Translations under genes and position numbers: made by a program
The notes under the pieces: model-generated
The model's input: only the letters and a program-made list of their open reading frames with translations
Databases searched by the model: none
What the model was told of the DNA's origin: nothing
Part shown: piece after piece, positions 47,789-56,160 of the stretch
How positions within the stretch are numbered: position 1 is the first letter of the stretch
Layout: each line of letters starts with the position of its first letter
From: Micrococcales bacterium
Lineage (GTDB): Bacteria > Actinomycetota > Actinomycetes > S36-B12 > UBA10799
Direction: 5' to 3'
Assembly: GCA_016719135.1 (NCBI GenBank)
Contig: JADKAV010000001.1
Span: 124,001 to 188,000 of the forward strand
Length of the DNA: 64,000 bases

Positions 47789-48246
47789 GGAACGCCAAAG
47801 GCTTGGTCATGGTGGGGGCGCTCGTCGTCCTGGCCGCCTGGTTTTTCGTTTCCTTCACTGGCGAATCTCCGCAGGACGCGAGCGCCACACCCACGACTTC
47901 TGCGTCGGCGAGTCTCGTCGCACGTGACTCGGTGCAAACCGACATCGACTCGAGCGGTGCGACCAGCGGACTGCCGACTGTTGCACTGCGCGACCTGCCC
48001 AGCGAGGCCCAGCAGGCTCATCGACTGATCCTTGACGGCGGACCCTACCCGTATCCGCAGGACGACGGGGTGTTCGGCAACCGCGAACAGAACCTGCCCG
48101 GGCAGGAGTACGGCTGGTACCGGGAGTACACCATCGTGACGCCCGGTTCACCGGATCGGGGTGCCCAACGCTTCGTCGTCGGCCAGGACGGCGTGTTCTT
48201 CTACACTGACGACCACTATGACTCCTTTCGGGAAGTGATCCAATGA
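47785..48246 (+). CDS. Exported guanyl-specific (T1/barnase-like) ribonuclease
   Basis: A 153-residue protein with a hydrophobic N-terminus (LVMVGALVVLAAWFFVSF) acting as signal or anchor, a Ser/Thr/Ala linker and an N1/T1 microbial RNase domain from about 70. GNREQNLPGQEYGWYREYTI holds the catalytic glutamate, RGAQRFVVGQDG the arginine and FYTDDHYDSFREV the histidine, as in barnase and RNase Sa. It should cut single-stranded RNA after G outside the cell. GTG 47785 overlaps the mutase stop, and the next gene is a barstar inhibitor, overlapping by four bases. Confidence 0.92.
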   Translation: MRNAKGLVMVGALVVLAAWFFVSFTGESPQDASATPTTSASASLVARDSVQTDIDSSGATSGLPTVALRDLPSEAQQAHRLILDGGPYPYPQDDGVFGNREQNLPGQEYGWYREYTIVTPGSPDRGAQRFVVGQDGVFFYTDDHYDSFREVIQ

Positions 48247-48887
48247 GCCTGCCGGAAGTCGTGGTCCTGGATACCCGTGGCGCACTGGACAAACAATCCT
48301 TCCTCACCGCTTGCGCTCGCTCACTGGCGTTTCCCGACTACTTCGGACACAACTGGGATGCGCTCGCGGATTCACTCGGCGAGTTCGCCCGGGAACGCAG
48401 TCCGGTGCTGGTGGTCTGGACAGGCGCATCCGACCTTGACGCAGCCGACCGTGCGACTGCCCTGGAGATCATGTCCGAGCGCTTCATCGATGGGGCAGAC
48501 CTGCTGATCGTCGATGACGTGCACGCGGCTCCCGCGCCGGACTACGCCCTCGACCACGTGCAGGTGGCGATACCACCCGGCGCTGAGCAGCAGGCGAGCG
48601 CCTTCTGGGTCGACGTGGTCGGCCTGACCCTGACGGACAAACCACCGCAACTCGTCGCCCGGGGCGGAGTGTGGCTCACCGGCGACGCTCTGAACCTGCA
48701 CCTCGGGGTCGACTCCGACTTCAGGCCCGCGACCAAGGCTCACCCTGGCATCCTGGTGCGCGACTATGACGCTCTGCTCGGCAGGCTGAGCGCAGCAGGG
48801 TATGAAACCCGGACCGGCGACGAGATGCCCGGCAGGTTCCACACCCACGATCCGTTCGGCAATCGCATCGAGTTCATCGCATTTTGA
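48243..48887 (+). CDS. Barstar fused to a VOC/glyoxalase-like domain
   Basis: A 214-residue two-domain protein. Residues 1 to about 95 are barstar: FPDYFGHNWDALADSLGEFA keeps the two aspartates that plug the barnase active site. From about 100 comes a VOC domain: YALDHVQVAIPPGAEQ, FWVDVVGLTLTDKPP, and FHTHDPFGNRIEFIAF, with possible metal ligands His in LDHV and Glu in IEF. The barstar half should protect the cytoplasm from the RNase encoded just upstream, whose stop it overlaps by four bases. The job of the VOC half is unknown. Confidence 0.9.
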   Translation: MSLPEVVVLDTRGALDKQSFLTACARSLAFPDYFGHNWDALADSLGEFARERSPVLVVWTGASDLDAADRATALEIMSERFIDGADLLIVDDVHAAPAPDYALDHVQVAIPPGAEQQASAFWVDVVGLTLTDKPPQLVARGGVWLTGDALNLHLGVDSDFRPATKAHPGILVRDYDALLGRLSAAGYETRTGDEMPGRFHTHDPFGNRIEFIAF

Positions 48888-48904
48888 CACCCAGGAGGAA
48901 ACCC

Positions 48905-49576
48905 ATGATCACTGCCGCACAACTGGCCGGCATCGTCGACCACACCATCCTTAAGCCCGAGACCACGACGGCTGAGGTCGAAGCGCACTGCCGTGAAGCG
49001 GTCGAACTGGGAGTCTTCAGCGTCTGTGTGTCCCCTTCGTTCCTTCCCCTCCCCGCGGACTGGCTGCACGGTGTTGCAGTGGCGACGGTCTGCGGGTTCC
49101 CCAGCGGCAAACACCAACGTTCGGTGAAGGCGGCCGAAGCAGCCTCGTCGGTGGCGGACGGGGCCGACGAGGTGGACATGGTGATCGACATCGGCAACGC
49201 GATCTCCGGCGACTGGTCCGCGGTCCACGACGATGTCGCAGCCGTCCGGCGTGCGATCCCTGAGGCGCTGCTGAAAGTAATCATCGAATCGGCTGCCCTC
49301 ACCGATCAACAGATCGTCGAGGTGTGTCGGGTGTGTGCAGACGTCGGCGCTGACTTCGTGAAGACGTCCACGGGCTTCCACCCCGCGGGTGGTGCCACTG
49401 AGCATGCCGTGGAGCTCATGCGACGGACGGTGGGTGACGCCTTGGGCGTGAAGGCCAGCGGGGGGATTCGCACGTGGGATGCAGCGGTGGCGATGGTCGA
49501 TGCCGGCGCCTCACGTCTGGGGTTGTCAGGAACGGCGGCCGTCTTGTCCGGCGGAGCGGCCGAAGGGGACTACTGA
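48905..49576 (+). CDS. deoC: Deoxyribose-phosphate aldolase DeoC
   Basis: A 223-residue class I aldolase that splits deoxyribose 5-phosphate to glyceraldehyde 3-phosphate and acetaldehyde. VDHTILKPETTTAEVEAHC is the N-terminal signature, the Schiff-base lysine is in DFVKTSTGFHPAGG, and the second lysine in GVKASGGIRTWDAA. The ribosome site AGGAGG precedes ATG 48905. It closes the operon 17 bases after the barstar-VOC gene. Confidence 0.95.
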   Translation: MITAAQLAGIVDHTILKPETTTAEVEAHCREAVELGVFSVCVSPSFLPLPADWLHGVAVATVCGFPSGKHQRSVKAAEAASSVADGADEVDMVIDIGNAISGDWSAVHDDVAAVRRAIPEALLKVIIESAALTDQQIVEVCRVCADVGADFVKTSTGFHPAGGATEHAVELMRRTVGDALGVKASGGIRTWDAAVAMVDAGASRLGLSGTAAVLSGGAAEGDY

Positions 49577-49678
49577 AAACCCGAGCCCACGCGCAGCACC
49601 GACCGCGCCACCGATGGCCAGGCGACGCGGTTAGACTGCTGTCTTTGACCTGATCGACATCTACAAGGGAGCATCAGC

Positions 49679-50062
49679 ATGCCAGCGGGCACAGTCAAGT
49701 GGTTCGACGCCGAGAAGGGTTTCGGTTTCCTCGCCGCTGAAGACGGTGACGAGGTCTTCGTGCATGTCAGTGCACTCGAACCAGGGGTGACCACGCTGCG
49801 TCCGGGTGCCCGGGTCGAGTTCGGCGTGGTGGACGGCCGGCGCGGGAAGCAGGCCCTGTCGGTGACTGTGCATGAACCGACAGCGAGCGTCGCAAAAGCC
49901 CGCCGCCGCCCGGCGGAGCAGATGAGCCCCGTCGTCGAGGATTTGATCAAACTGCTGGATTCAGTTGGTGGGCAACTGCGTGCCGGGCGCTACCCGGACG
50001 ATGCGAAATCGGCGAAGACCGCCCAGTTGCTTCGTGCCGTAGCCGATCAGCTCGACGTCTGA
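49679..50062 (+). CDS. Cold-shock-domain protein with C-terminal extension
   Basis: A 127-residue protein. Residues 1-67 are a cold-shock domain with the RNA-binding motifs KWFDAEKGFGFL and DEVFVHVSAL. The C-terminal 55 residues are helical (SPVVEDLIKLLDSVGGQLRA), as in the actinobacterial 127-residue Csp subfamily next to DUF2771/DUF3027 genes. It binds single-stranded nucleic acid. GGGAG at about 49669 serves as ribosome site. It is a single gene, convergent with the DUF2771 gene, ending three bases from it. Confidence 0.93.
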   Translation: MPAGTVKWFDAEKGFGFLAAEDGDEVFVHVSALEPGVTTLRPGARVEFGVVDGRRGKQALSVTVHEPTASVAKARRRPAEQMSPVVEDLIKLLDSVGGQLRAGRYPDDAKSAKTAQLLRAVADQLDV

Positions 50063-50065
50063 GTC

Positions 50066-50512
50066 CTAGGAGCCTGGCTGGACGTCCAACCGGACGACCC
50101 AGACCCCTTTCTGCTCCCCTTCGGAAACGATCGCCAAGGGATATCCCTGAGGCGAAGCCGGTACCCGCGGAAAGCTGAACCGGAAGTAGGTCTCGTTCAG
50201 CGTGTCCTGGGTGAGTCGCTGTCCACCAACGGTGGGATACCAGCCACTTTCGGCGACCGACGGGTCGACGCTGATGCCTACGACCTTCTCCGGGATGACA
50301 TTGAGTCGCTTGGTCTGGCCCTGCGTCGCTCGCTCAGCCGCCTGAGTCAGGCACTGCTGAGCGTCGATGTCGCCCTCCCAGCTGAAGCACGTCGGTGCGA
50401 CCCACTGCGACGTGGTGCCGGAGAAGACCGTGACGCGCGGCGGTGGCTTTTCGCAGGAGGCCAATGACACGGTTGCGGCCACTGCCAGCAGCGCGCCAGC
50501 CAGTCTCTTCAT
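50066..50512 (-). CDS. DUF2771-like lipoprotein
   Basis: A 148-residue protein with a lipoprotein signal: MKRLAGALLAVAATVSLASC, the cysteine at 20 being the lipidation site. The mature part has PTCFSWEGDIDAQQCL with two cysteines that may pair, and ends PLAIVSEGEQKGVWVVRLDV. It is probably anchored outside the membrane; the function is unknown. ATG 50512 overlaps the DUF3027 gene's stop by four bases. Confidence 0.8.
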   Translation of the reverse strand: MKRLAGALLAVAATVSLASCEKPPPRVTVFSGTTSQWVAPTCFSWEGDIDAQQCLTQAAERATQGQTKRLNVIPEKVVGISVDPSVAESGWYPTVGGQRLTQDTLNETYFRFSFPRVPASPQGYPLAIVSEGEQKGVWVVRLDVQPGS

Positions 50513-51762
50513 GCGTCCTCCTTCGGGCCCGGCTCGGGCATCGTTTCATGCTTCGAGGCCGTGTCGCCGACCTCGGTGTCCGAACCGCCGGCTTCGGTGT
50601 CCGGCGCATCCGGAACCGACAGCGGCACCGATTCTTGATCGTCTCCAGCGTCAACGGCAGCCGATGCCCCGTCCGAGCCGGGGTCGGTCTGGGCTGCCTC
50701 GGCGGCGTCGGTGTCTGCCGGCTCTGTGGCTGTGGGCTCGGCCTGGGCTGCCTCGGCGGCGTCGGTGTCTGCCGGCTCTGTGGCTGTCGGCTCGGCCTGG
50801 GCTGCCTCGGCGGCGTCAGTCTGTGCCGACTCAGTCTGTGCCGACTCAGTCTGTGCCGACTCGGTCTGTGCCGACTCAGTCTGTGCCGTTTCCTCGCCGG
50901 CGTCCGGCGCATCCGCGACCTGCGAGAGGTCGTCGAACGCGACCTCGTCGATAACTGTCTGCGCAACCCCCACGGACGGCTTCTCGCGCGTCTCGCTGTG
51001 GGCCCCACATCCGAAGCTGAGCGCCACGATCCGGCCGTCGACGGGCGAGTACTCATTCGCGCACACGCCGAACGCCTGACCCATCGGGCCACCGATCATC
51101 AACAGGAAGCCGCACGTGGAGCATTCGAGCTTCGTGGCTCTGGCCACTGCCGCCCGCGGCCCCATGTCGTGATACCAGCGCTGTGCCGCTTCGCGCCGGC
51201 CCTCCGGGCTGAGCACGCGGATCCTTCCAAGGCCCAGCTCCCACTGCGCAGGCCGCTGCCTGTCGTCCTCTTCGACGTCGTCGTCGCCGGCCATGCCCGG
51301 GGACAGCCTGGGGTCGTCGGCCTCGGTGACCAGCACGTCTCCGGGGCCCAGATCGCCGGATTCGATTCGCTGTTTCCAGGGCACCCAGGACGGGGCAAGG
51401 AGCGCATCCCCATCGGGTAGGAGGGCGGTCTCGTCGACCGTTACGTGATCACTGTCAGGTGCCCGGCTCAGGGTCACAACCCAGCGCCAGCCCCGGTAAC
51501 CGGGTACGTGCCCCTGAAAGTAGTGGGTCACAACCGTGGGGCCCTCTGCGATGGCCCCGGTGTGCTCGCCGATCAAGGCCGCGTCGGCCTCCTGAAGCAG
51601 GGTTTCGCGGGCGAGATCGACAGCCCCGAAACAGACCTCATCAAGTGGCCAGTCCTCGTTGGACGGCGTCGGAACCTCGACGGGCTGCTCGCGATCCGCC
51701 TGTTCGCCTGCGGGTTCCACGACGACCGTCACCAGCGCGTCGTCGTGCGTTTCATCAGCCAT
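50509..51762 (-). CDS. DUF3027 protein with repetitive tail
   Basis: A 417-residue protein. The DUF3027 core (about 40-275) shows CFGAVDLARETLLQEADAAL, FQGHVPGYRGWRWVVTLSRA and CSTCGFLLMIGGPMGQAFGVCANE, whose Cys-x2-Cys and later Cys could bind metal. The tail from about 285 is acidic and repetitive, with four ESAQT units then repeats of AAEAAQAEPTATEPADTD. Its function is unknown. It is part of a minus-strand cluster with DUF2530 and DUF2771 conserved in actinobacteria. Confidence 0.88.
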   Translation of the reverse strand: MADETHDDALVTVVVEPAGEQADREQPVEVPTPSNEDWPLDEVCFGAVDLARETLLQEADAALIGEHTGAIAEGPTVVTHYFQGHVPGYRGWRWVVTLSRAPDSDHVTVDETALLPDGDALLAPSWVPWKQRIESGDLGPGDVLVTEADDPRLSPGMAGDDDVEEDDRQRPAQWELGLGRIRVLSPEGRREAAQRWYHDMGPRAAVARATKLECSTCGFLLMIGGPMGQAFGVCANEYSPVDGRIVALSFGCGAHSETREKPSVGVAQTVIDEVAFDDLSQVADAPDAGEETAQTESAQTESAQTESAQTESAQTDAAEAAQAEPTATEPADTDAAEAAQAEPTATEPADTDAAEAAQTDPGSDGASAAVDAGDDQESVPLSVPDAPDTEAGGSDTEVGDTASKHETMPEPGPKEDA

Positions 51763-51988
51763 GCGTTGTCCGGACCTGTCGATATGTATTGCGCCGACGC
51801 ACCGTGTACCAGCGACCAGCCACGCCGAGACCGGCGCCCACGAGGCACACCGTCAGCCACCACTCGGTGTTGTGTTCCTGCAGATCCGTACGGAAGAAGA
51901 AGAACAGGACCGCGAACGCGACGAGCCACGCGACAGTTCCCAGCGAGACGGCAAGAACACCGTCCTCATCCAGGGGCTGAACATCCAC
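51755..51988 (-). CDS. DUF2530 membrane protein
   Basis: A 77-residue protein with two membrane segments (VAWLVAFAVLFFFF and WLTVCLVGAGLGVAGRWY), an N-terminal PLDEDGVLAVSLGT and a basic C-terminus. This is the DUF2530 layout. Its end overlaps the DUF3027 start by eight bases. The role is unknown. Confidence 0.85.
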   Translation of the reverse strand: MDVQPLDEDGVLAVSLGTVAWLVAFAVLFFFFRTDLQEHNTEWWLTVCLVGAGLGVAGRWYTVRRRNTYRQVRTTHG

Positions 51989-52032
51989 CCTCCGACCGTA
52001 CTACTACCGAGACCGGACTCACCCGGGCGGCG

Positions 52033-52119
52033 TCAGCGAATCGCAGCCAGCACCACCAGCAGGACGACCAACCCGAACAAGACGCCGAGGGTGACGGTCC
52101 GGCGGGTTCGCGGATCCAC
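52033..52119 (-). CDS. Small single-pass membrane protein (28 residues)
   Basis: From GTG 52119 it reads MDPRTRRTVTLGVLFGLVVL and then LVVLAAIR, a single membrane helix with a basic N-terminus. It starts directly after the stop of the Pro/Thr-rich gene at 52121. No ribosome site is strong, so it may be translated by coupling. Family unknown. Confidence 0.45.
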   Translation of the reverse strand: MDPRTRRTVTLGVLFGLVVLLVVLAAIR

Positions 52120-52120
52120 G

Positions 52121-52576
52121 TCAGGGAGCCCCGTTGGACTCGAAGTCGCCTTCGCCTTCCACCGCCGAGGGAGGCGGTCCGGTGGGTTCGACCTCTTCCT
52201 CCAACGGTGGCGACGTGGTCGTCGGGTTGGCGGTGGGGGTCTTGGTCTTGGTCTTCGTCGGTGTCGGCGTCGGTGTTGGGGTTGGAGTCGCTGTCGGTGC
52301 GGCCGTGGTAGGCGCCACGGTGGTCGGAGCAATCGTCGGAGTGACCGTCGGTGTCATAGTCATCGATTCCGTCGGACTCGGGCTGAGTGAGGGTTCGGGC
52401 TCGGCATCACCACTGCGCGCTGCCCATAGTGCACCGGCTCCGAGTCCGATCACGATGGCCACGACGACCGCGATGATGATCGGTTTCCTGGACGGCCCGG
52501 GTTCCGGTTCCGGCTCGGGTGCACCCACCGGAGGCATGGCCGTGGTCGGGTAGTCGGGTCCTCCGAAATCACTCAC
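52121..52576 (-). CDS. Single-pass membrane protein with Pro/Thr-rich region
   Basis: A 151-residue protein with a short N-terminus, a membrane segment at about 33-52 (IIIAVVVAIVIGLGAGALW), then an extracytoplasmic Thr/Pro/Ala-rich stretch with TPTPTPTPT and an acidic tail. It has no recognised domain. The opposite-strand frame here is Val/Gly low-complexity, an artefact of the repeat. Confidence 0.6.
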   Translation of the reverse strand: MSDFGGPDYPTTAMPPVGAPEPEPEPGPSRKPIIIAVVVAIVIGLGAGALWAARSGDAEPEPSLSPSPTESMTMTPTVTPTIAPTTVAPTTAAPTATPTPTPTPTPTKTKTKTPTANPTTTSPPLEEEVEPTGPPPSAVEGEGDFESNGAP

Positions 52577-52632
52577 ACTTCCAGGCTAAGCCGCGTCGGC
52601 GCCGCGAGAACACCCGGTCGTCGTCCCGGTCG

Positions 52633-53754
52633 TTAGCGCGTCTGCTCCACTACCCAGTCGATGCTCGAGGTGAGGGCGGCGACGTCGTCGGGGTCGACAG
52701 CCGGGAACATGGCCACCCGCAACTGGTTGCGACCCAGCTTGCGATACGGCTCGACGTCCAGGATCCCGTTGGCCCGCAGGACCTTGGCCACGGCGGCGGC
52801 GTCGACCTCATCAGCGAAGTCGACCGTTCCGACGACCGCCGACCGTAACGACGGGTCGGTCACGTACGGCTGGGTGTAGGCAGTCCGCTCGGCCCATTCG
52901 TACAGGATTCCTGAGCTGCGCGCGGTCCGGGCAGTGGTCCAATCGAGCCCGCCGTTGGCGTTGAACCAGTCGACCTGCTCGGCCATGAGCGCAATGGTGG
53001 CCAAGGCCGGGGTGTTGTACGTCTGTTCCTGCACGGAGTTCTCGATCGCGATGTTGATGTCCAGGAATGCGGGCATCCAACGACCGGTGGCCTTGATAGC
53101 GGCGGCCCTTTCCAGCGCCCTGGGCGACATCAGCGCGAACCACAGCCCACCGTCGGAGGCGAAGCACTTCTGCGGGGCGAAGTAGTAGACGTCGAAGTCC
53201 TCCGCGTTCACCGGCAGACCACCTGCCGCGGACGTGGCGTCGAACATCACCAACGCCTCGCCGCTGCCGTCCGGGCGCACCGCCTCGATGGCCACACCCG
53301 TGGAGGTCTCGTTGTGGGGGCTGGCATAGACGTCGACGCCATGGGTTATCTCGAACGGACCCGCCGTGCCGGGTTCGAAACTGCGCACGTCCTGCTCGCC
53401 GAGGTGCGGTGCGATGCTGGCTGCCTTCGCAAACTTCGAGCCGAACTCCCCGAACGACAGGAACTGCCCGCGGTCCTCGATGAGCCCGAATGTGGCGATG
53501 TCCCAGAATGCGGTGGATCCGCCGTTGCCGAGCACCACTTCGTAGCCCTGCGGCAGTGCGAACAGATCGCGCAGGCCTTGCCGAAGACGCTTCACCTCAC
53601 CCCTGACCCCGGGCTTGCGGTGCGACGTCCCGAGGTAGGTCGGGGCCATGGCGGCAAGTGCGTCGACCTGTTCTTGACGCACCTTCGACGGTCCGCTTCC
53701 GAAGCGGCCATCGGCGGGTTTGAGTTCGGCGGGGATCTGCAGTTCGTTCACCAC
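52633..53754 (-). CDS. serC: Phosphoserine aminotransferase SerC
   Basis: A 373-residue PLP enzyme of the actinobacterial SerC type, converting 3-phosphohydroxypyruvate to phosphoserine. FGSGPSKVRQEQVDAL starts the fold, LGTSHRKPGVR and VVLGNGGSTAFWD bind phosphate, SPHNETSTGV, and YYFAPQKCFASDGG holds the PLP lysine. The C-terminal domain ends SSIDWVVEQTR. It is a single gene before citrate synthase, both on the minus strand. Confidence 0.93.
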   Translation of the reverse strand: MVNELQIPAELKPADGRFGSGPSKVRQEQVDALAAMAPTYLGTSHRKPGVRGEVKRLRQGLRDLFALPQGYEVVLGNGGSTAFWDIATFGLIEDRGQFLSFGEFGSKFAKAASIAPHLGEQDVRSFEPGTAGPFEITHGVDVYASPHNETSTGVAIEAVRPDGSGEALVMFDATSAAGGLPVNAEDFDVYYFAPQKCFASDGGLWFALMSPRALERAAAIKATGRWMPAFLDINIAIENSVQEQTYNTPALATIALMAEQVDWFNANGGLDWTTARTARSSGILYEWAERTAYTQPYVTDPSLRSAVVGTVDFADEVDAAAVAKVLRANGILDVEPYRKLGRNQLRVAMFPAVDPDDVAALTSSIDWVVEQTR

Positions 53755-53889
53755 TCAAGGCTAATCGCGGGACAGCCATGCCCCGGTTCTGGGTGTGGTC
53801 TGGTCAGCCCGCACCAGGGACGCGCGGTGCTGCCCACACCTATGTGCCGCAAGCAGGACCAGGAGCCGGCCGAGCGCCAGCGGAGCCTG

Positions 53890-55032
53890 CTACTCGACCC
53901 GGAAACCAACCTCGGGGTGGTACCCGCTGGGGGCGACCATGACCGGGTCCCAGCCCGGCACGTCCTCGGGACGGCGCGGCGCCGGTCCGACGTAGCGCGC
54001 CGACGGCCGGATCAAACGCCCGGTCCGCTTCTGCTCCAGCACGTGCGCGCTCCACCCGGCCAGTCGGGCGCAGGTGAACATGGACGTGAACATGTGCGCC
54101 GGCACCTGCGCGAAGTCGAGGACAATGGCGGCCCAGAACTCCACGTTGGTTTCCAGTACCCGGTCGGGGCGGCGCGCTTTCAGTTCGCTCAGCGCCGCCT
54201 TCTCGAGCGCTTCAGCGACTTCGTAGCGCGGCGCGTCAAGTTCCTTGGCGGTGCGGCGCAGGACCCGGGCCCGCGGATCTTCGGCACGGTACACGCGGTG
54301 ACCGAAGCCCATCAGCCGCTCGCCCCGGTCAAGGACACCTTTGACGTAGGCGTCGGCGTCGCCGGTGCGTTCGATCTCCTCGATCATCCCCAGCACCCGG
54401 CTCGGCGCGCCGCCGTGCAGTGGACCGCTCATCGCACCCATCGCTCCGGAGATCGATGCCGCAACATCGGCGCCGGTCGATGCGATCACCCGGGACGTGA
54501 AGGTCGAGGCGTTCATGCCATGTTCGGCGGCCGAGACGAAATAGGCGTCCACGGCTTGGACGTGACGGGGGTCAGGCTCGCCGCGCCAGCGCACCATGAA
54601 CCGCTCGACGATGGTCTTTGCCTTGTCGATCTCGGGTTGCGGCACCATCGGCTGTCCGAGCCCGCGGGCGCTTTGGGCCACGAAACTCATCGCCATCACC
54701 GAGACGTGGGCGAGGTTCTCGCGCGCAGTGTCGTCGTCGATGTCCAGCAACGGCCTGAGGCCCCAGGCAGGTGCGAGCATCGCGATCGCGGACTGCACGT
54801 CGACGCGCACATCCCCGGAGTGGACCGGGATGGGGAACGGTTCGGCCGGTGGCAGACCGGGGTTGAACTCGTTGTCGACCAGCAACCCCCACACGTTGCC
54901 GAAGGACACCCGTCCGACGAGGTCCTCGATGTCGACGCCGCGGTAGCGCAGCGAACTGCCTTCCTTGTCCGGTTCGGCGATCTGGGTCTCGAACGCGATG
55001 ACGCCTTCGAGGCCGGGGACGAATTCACTCAT
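53890..55032 (-). CDS. Citrate synthase 2
   Basis: A 380-residue short-type citrate synthase. FVPGLEGVIAFETQIAEPD and LRYRGVDIEDLVGRVSFGNV open it; GPLHGGAPSRVLGMIEEIE and MGFGHRVYRAEDPRARVL hold the two catalytic histidines; the C-terminus carries the Asp-bearing region, ending YHPEVGFRVE. It condenses acetyl-CoA with oxaloacetate; the citrate synthase 2/methylcitrate split cannot be made safely here. ATG 55032 starts the conserved part; the frame is open to 55059. Confidence 0.92.
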   Translation of the reverse strand: MSEFVPGLEGVIAFETQIAEPDKEGSSLRYRGVDIEDLVGRVSFGNVWGLLVDNEFNPGLPPAEPFPIPVHSGDVRVDVQSAIAMLAPAWGLRPLLDIDDDTARENLAHVSVMAMSFVAQSARGLGQPMVPQPEIDKAKTIVERFMVRWRGEPDPRHVQAVDAYFVSAAEHGMNASTFTSRVIASTGADVAASISGAMGAMSGPLHGGAPSRVLGMIEEIERTGDADAYVKGVLDRGERLMGFGHRVYRAEDPRARVLRRTAKELDAPRYEVAEALEKAALSELKARRPDRVLETNVEFWAAIVLDFAQVPAHMFTSMFTCARLAGWSAHVLEQKRTGRLIRPSARYVGPAPRRPEDVPGWDPVMVAPSGYHPEVGFRVE

Positions 55033-55193
55033 CTGCACACTCCAGCGGGTTGTGATCATCGCTTCGCTAATAACCTAGTGGCCTGAGCACGCGCACAGGT
55101 AGCCGAGGGCGCGGATCCGGCCCGAACAGCAGCCGGTACCCCACCGCCGGAGGCTGCAGAGCTCGACCGATCAGCGAGAAATGTGGGGCACAC

Positions 55194-55844
55194 ATGAGCC
55201 AGATCCGACGAATCGACTACCACTGCGGGCCCCTGACGGAGTCCGACCTCGCACCTGACCCGCTGGCGCAGTTCCGGGCATGGCTCGATGAGGCCAACGA
55301 CGCGGGCATCGAGGAGCCGAATGCCATGGCCATGGCTTCGGTGGACGCTTCCGGAATGCCCCACGTGCGCACACTGCTGTGCAAGGAGGTGACGGCCGCG
55401 GGTTTCATCTTCTTCACCAACTACGAGTCAGACAAGGCCCGGCAGATCGAGCAGAACCCGCAGGTCGGATTGTGCTTCCACTGGCAGCCGATGCACCGCC
55501 AGATCCACGTGGCGGGGATCGCCCAGCGCCTGCCCGCGGCCGAGTCCGACGAGTACTTCGCGACCCGGCCCCGTGAGGCGCAACTCGGCGCTTGGTCGTC
55601 GCAACAGTCTCAGGTCATCGCGGACCGCGAACATCTGCGGAAACGGTTGAGCGAGGTGGGCCGCACCTACCCCGATCAGGTCCCGCGGCCGGAGAATTGG
55701 GGCGGGTACCTCGTGCGGCCCGAGGTGGTGGAGTTCTGGCAGGGCCAGCCCTCACGGTTGCACGACCGGCTGCGATTCGTGCGCACCGGCGAAGGCAACC
55801 TCGATGACCGGGCCGCTTGGCAGGTCCAACGGCTGGCCCCGTAG
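55194..55844 (+). CDS. pdxH: Pyridoxamine 5'-phosphate oxidase PdxH
   Basis: A 216-residue FMN enzyme making pyridoxal 5'-phosphate. MASVDASGMPHVRTLLCKEV and GFIFFTNYESDKARQIEQNP bind FMN, HWQPMHRQIHVAGIAQR and SQQSQVI the substrate, and WGGYLVRPEVVEFWQGQPSR with the C-terminal RLHDR the active site. It makes PLP, the cofactor of SerC at 52633. It is divergent from citrate synthase. Confidence 0.95.
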   Translation: MSQIRRIDYHCGPLTESDLAPDPLAQFRAWLDEANDAGIEEPNAMAMASVDASGMPHVRTLLCKEVTAAGFIFFTNYESDKARQIEQNPQVGLCFHWQPMHRQIHVAGIAQRLPAAESDEYFATRPREAQLGAWSSQQSQVIADREHLRKRLSEVGRTYPDQVPRPENWGGYLVRPEVVEFWQGQPSRLHDRLRFVRTGEGNLDDRAAWQVQRLAP

Positions 55845-55848
55845 CGCT

Positions 55849-56160
55849 CTACAGACCGTCTACGTAGTTCAGCAGAGCCGCCCCGACCACATCGTCAAGG
55901 CGTTGTCCGCGGGCTTTCGCCTTCTGCTTCGCGGCCTTGGCCACACGTTTGGGGACCTTGACCTCCAGCGTGGTCAGCTTCACCTTCTTCGAGCGGTGCA
56001 CCAGCGTGTCCGAGGTCCGGCCGCCGAAACCGGTGACGGGCCGCAACTCGGGACGCGGGGTGGCTCGGGGGGCGGGAACGGCGCTGGGCATCGGTGCGAC
56101 GGGATGCACGTCGGCATCGGGTGCCTTGCGTAGAGCTGGTCGAGGTGGCGGGTTGATCAT
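55849..56160 (-). CDS. Small basic partner protein of ParA
   Basis: A 103-residue protein. The first 60 residues are Pro/Ala-rich and disordered; the end (KVKLTTLEVKVPKRVAKAAK then a short helix pair, DDVVGAALLNYVD) resembles a ribbon-helix-helix-like module. Its ATG at 56160 overlaps the end of the ParA gene by four bases, so it is probably a DNA- or cargo-binding adaptor. No ParB domain is present. Confidence 0.6.
   Translation of the reverse strand: MINPPPRPALRKAPDADVHPVAPMPSAVPAPRATPRPELRPVTGFGGRTSDTLVHRSKKVKLTTLEVKVPKRVAKAAKQKAKARGQRLDDVVGAALLNYVDGL

Noticed and set aside
52134..52553. Plus-strand Val/Gly-rich open frame
   Set aside because: It is the mirror of the Pro/Thr repeat of the minus-strand membrane protein.
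53314..55086. Plus-strand open frame (590 codons) opposite serC and citrate synthase
   Set aside because: The reverse strand has full-length serC and citrate synthase with all catalytic motifs.
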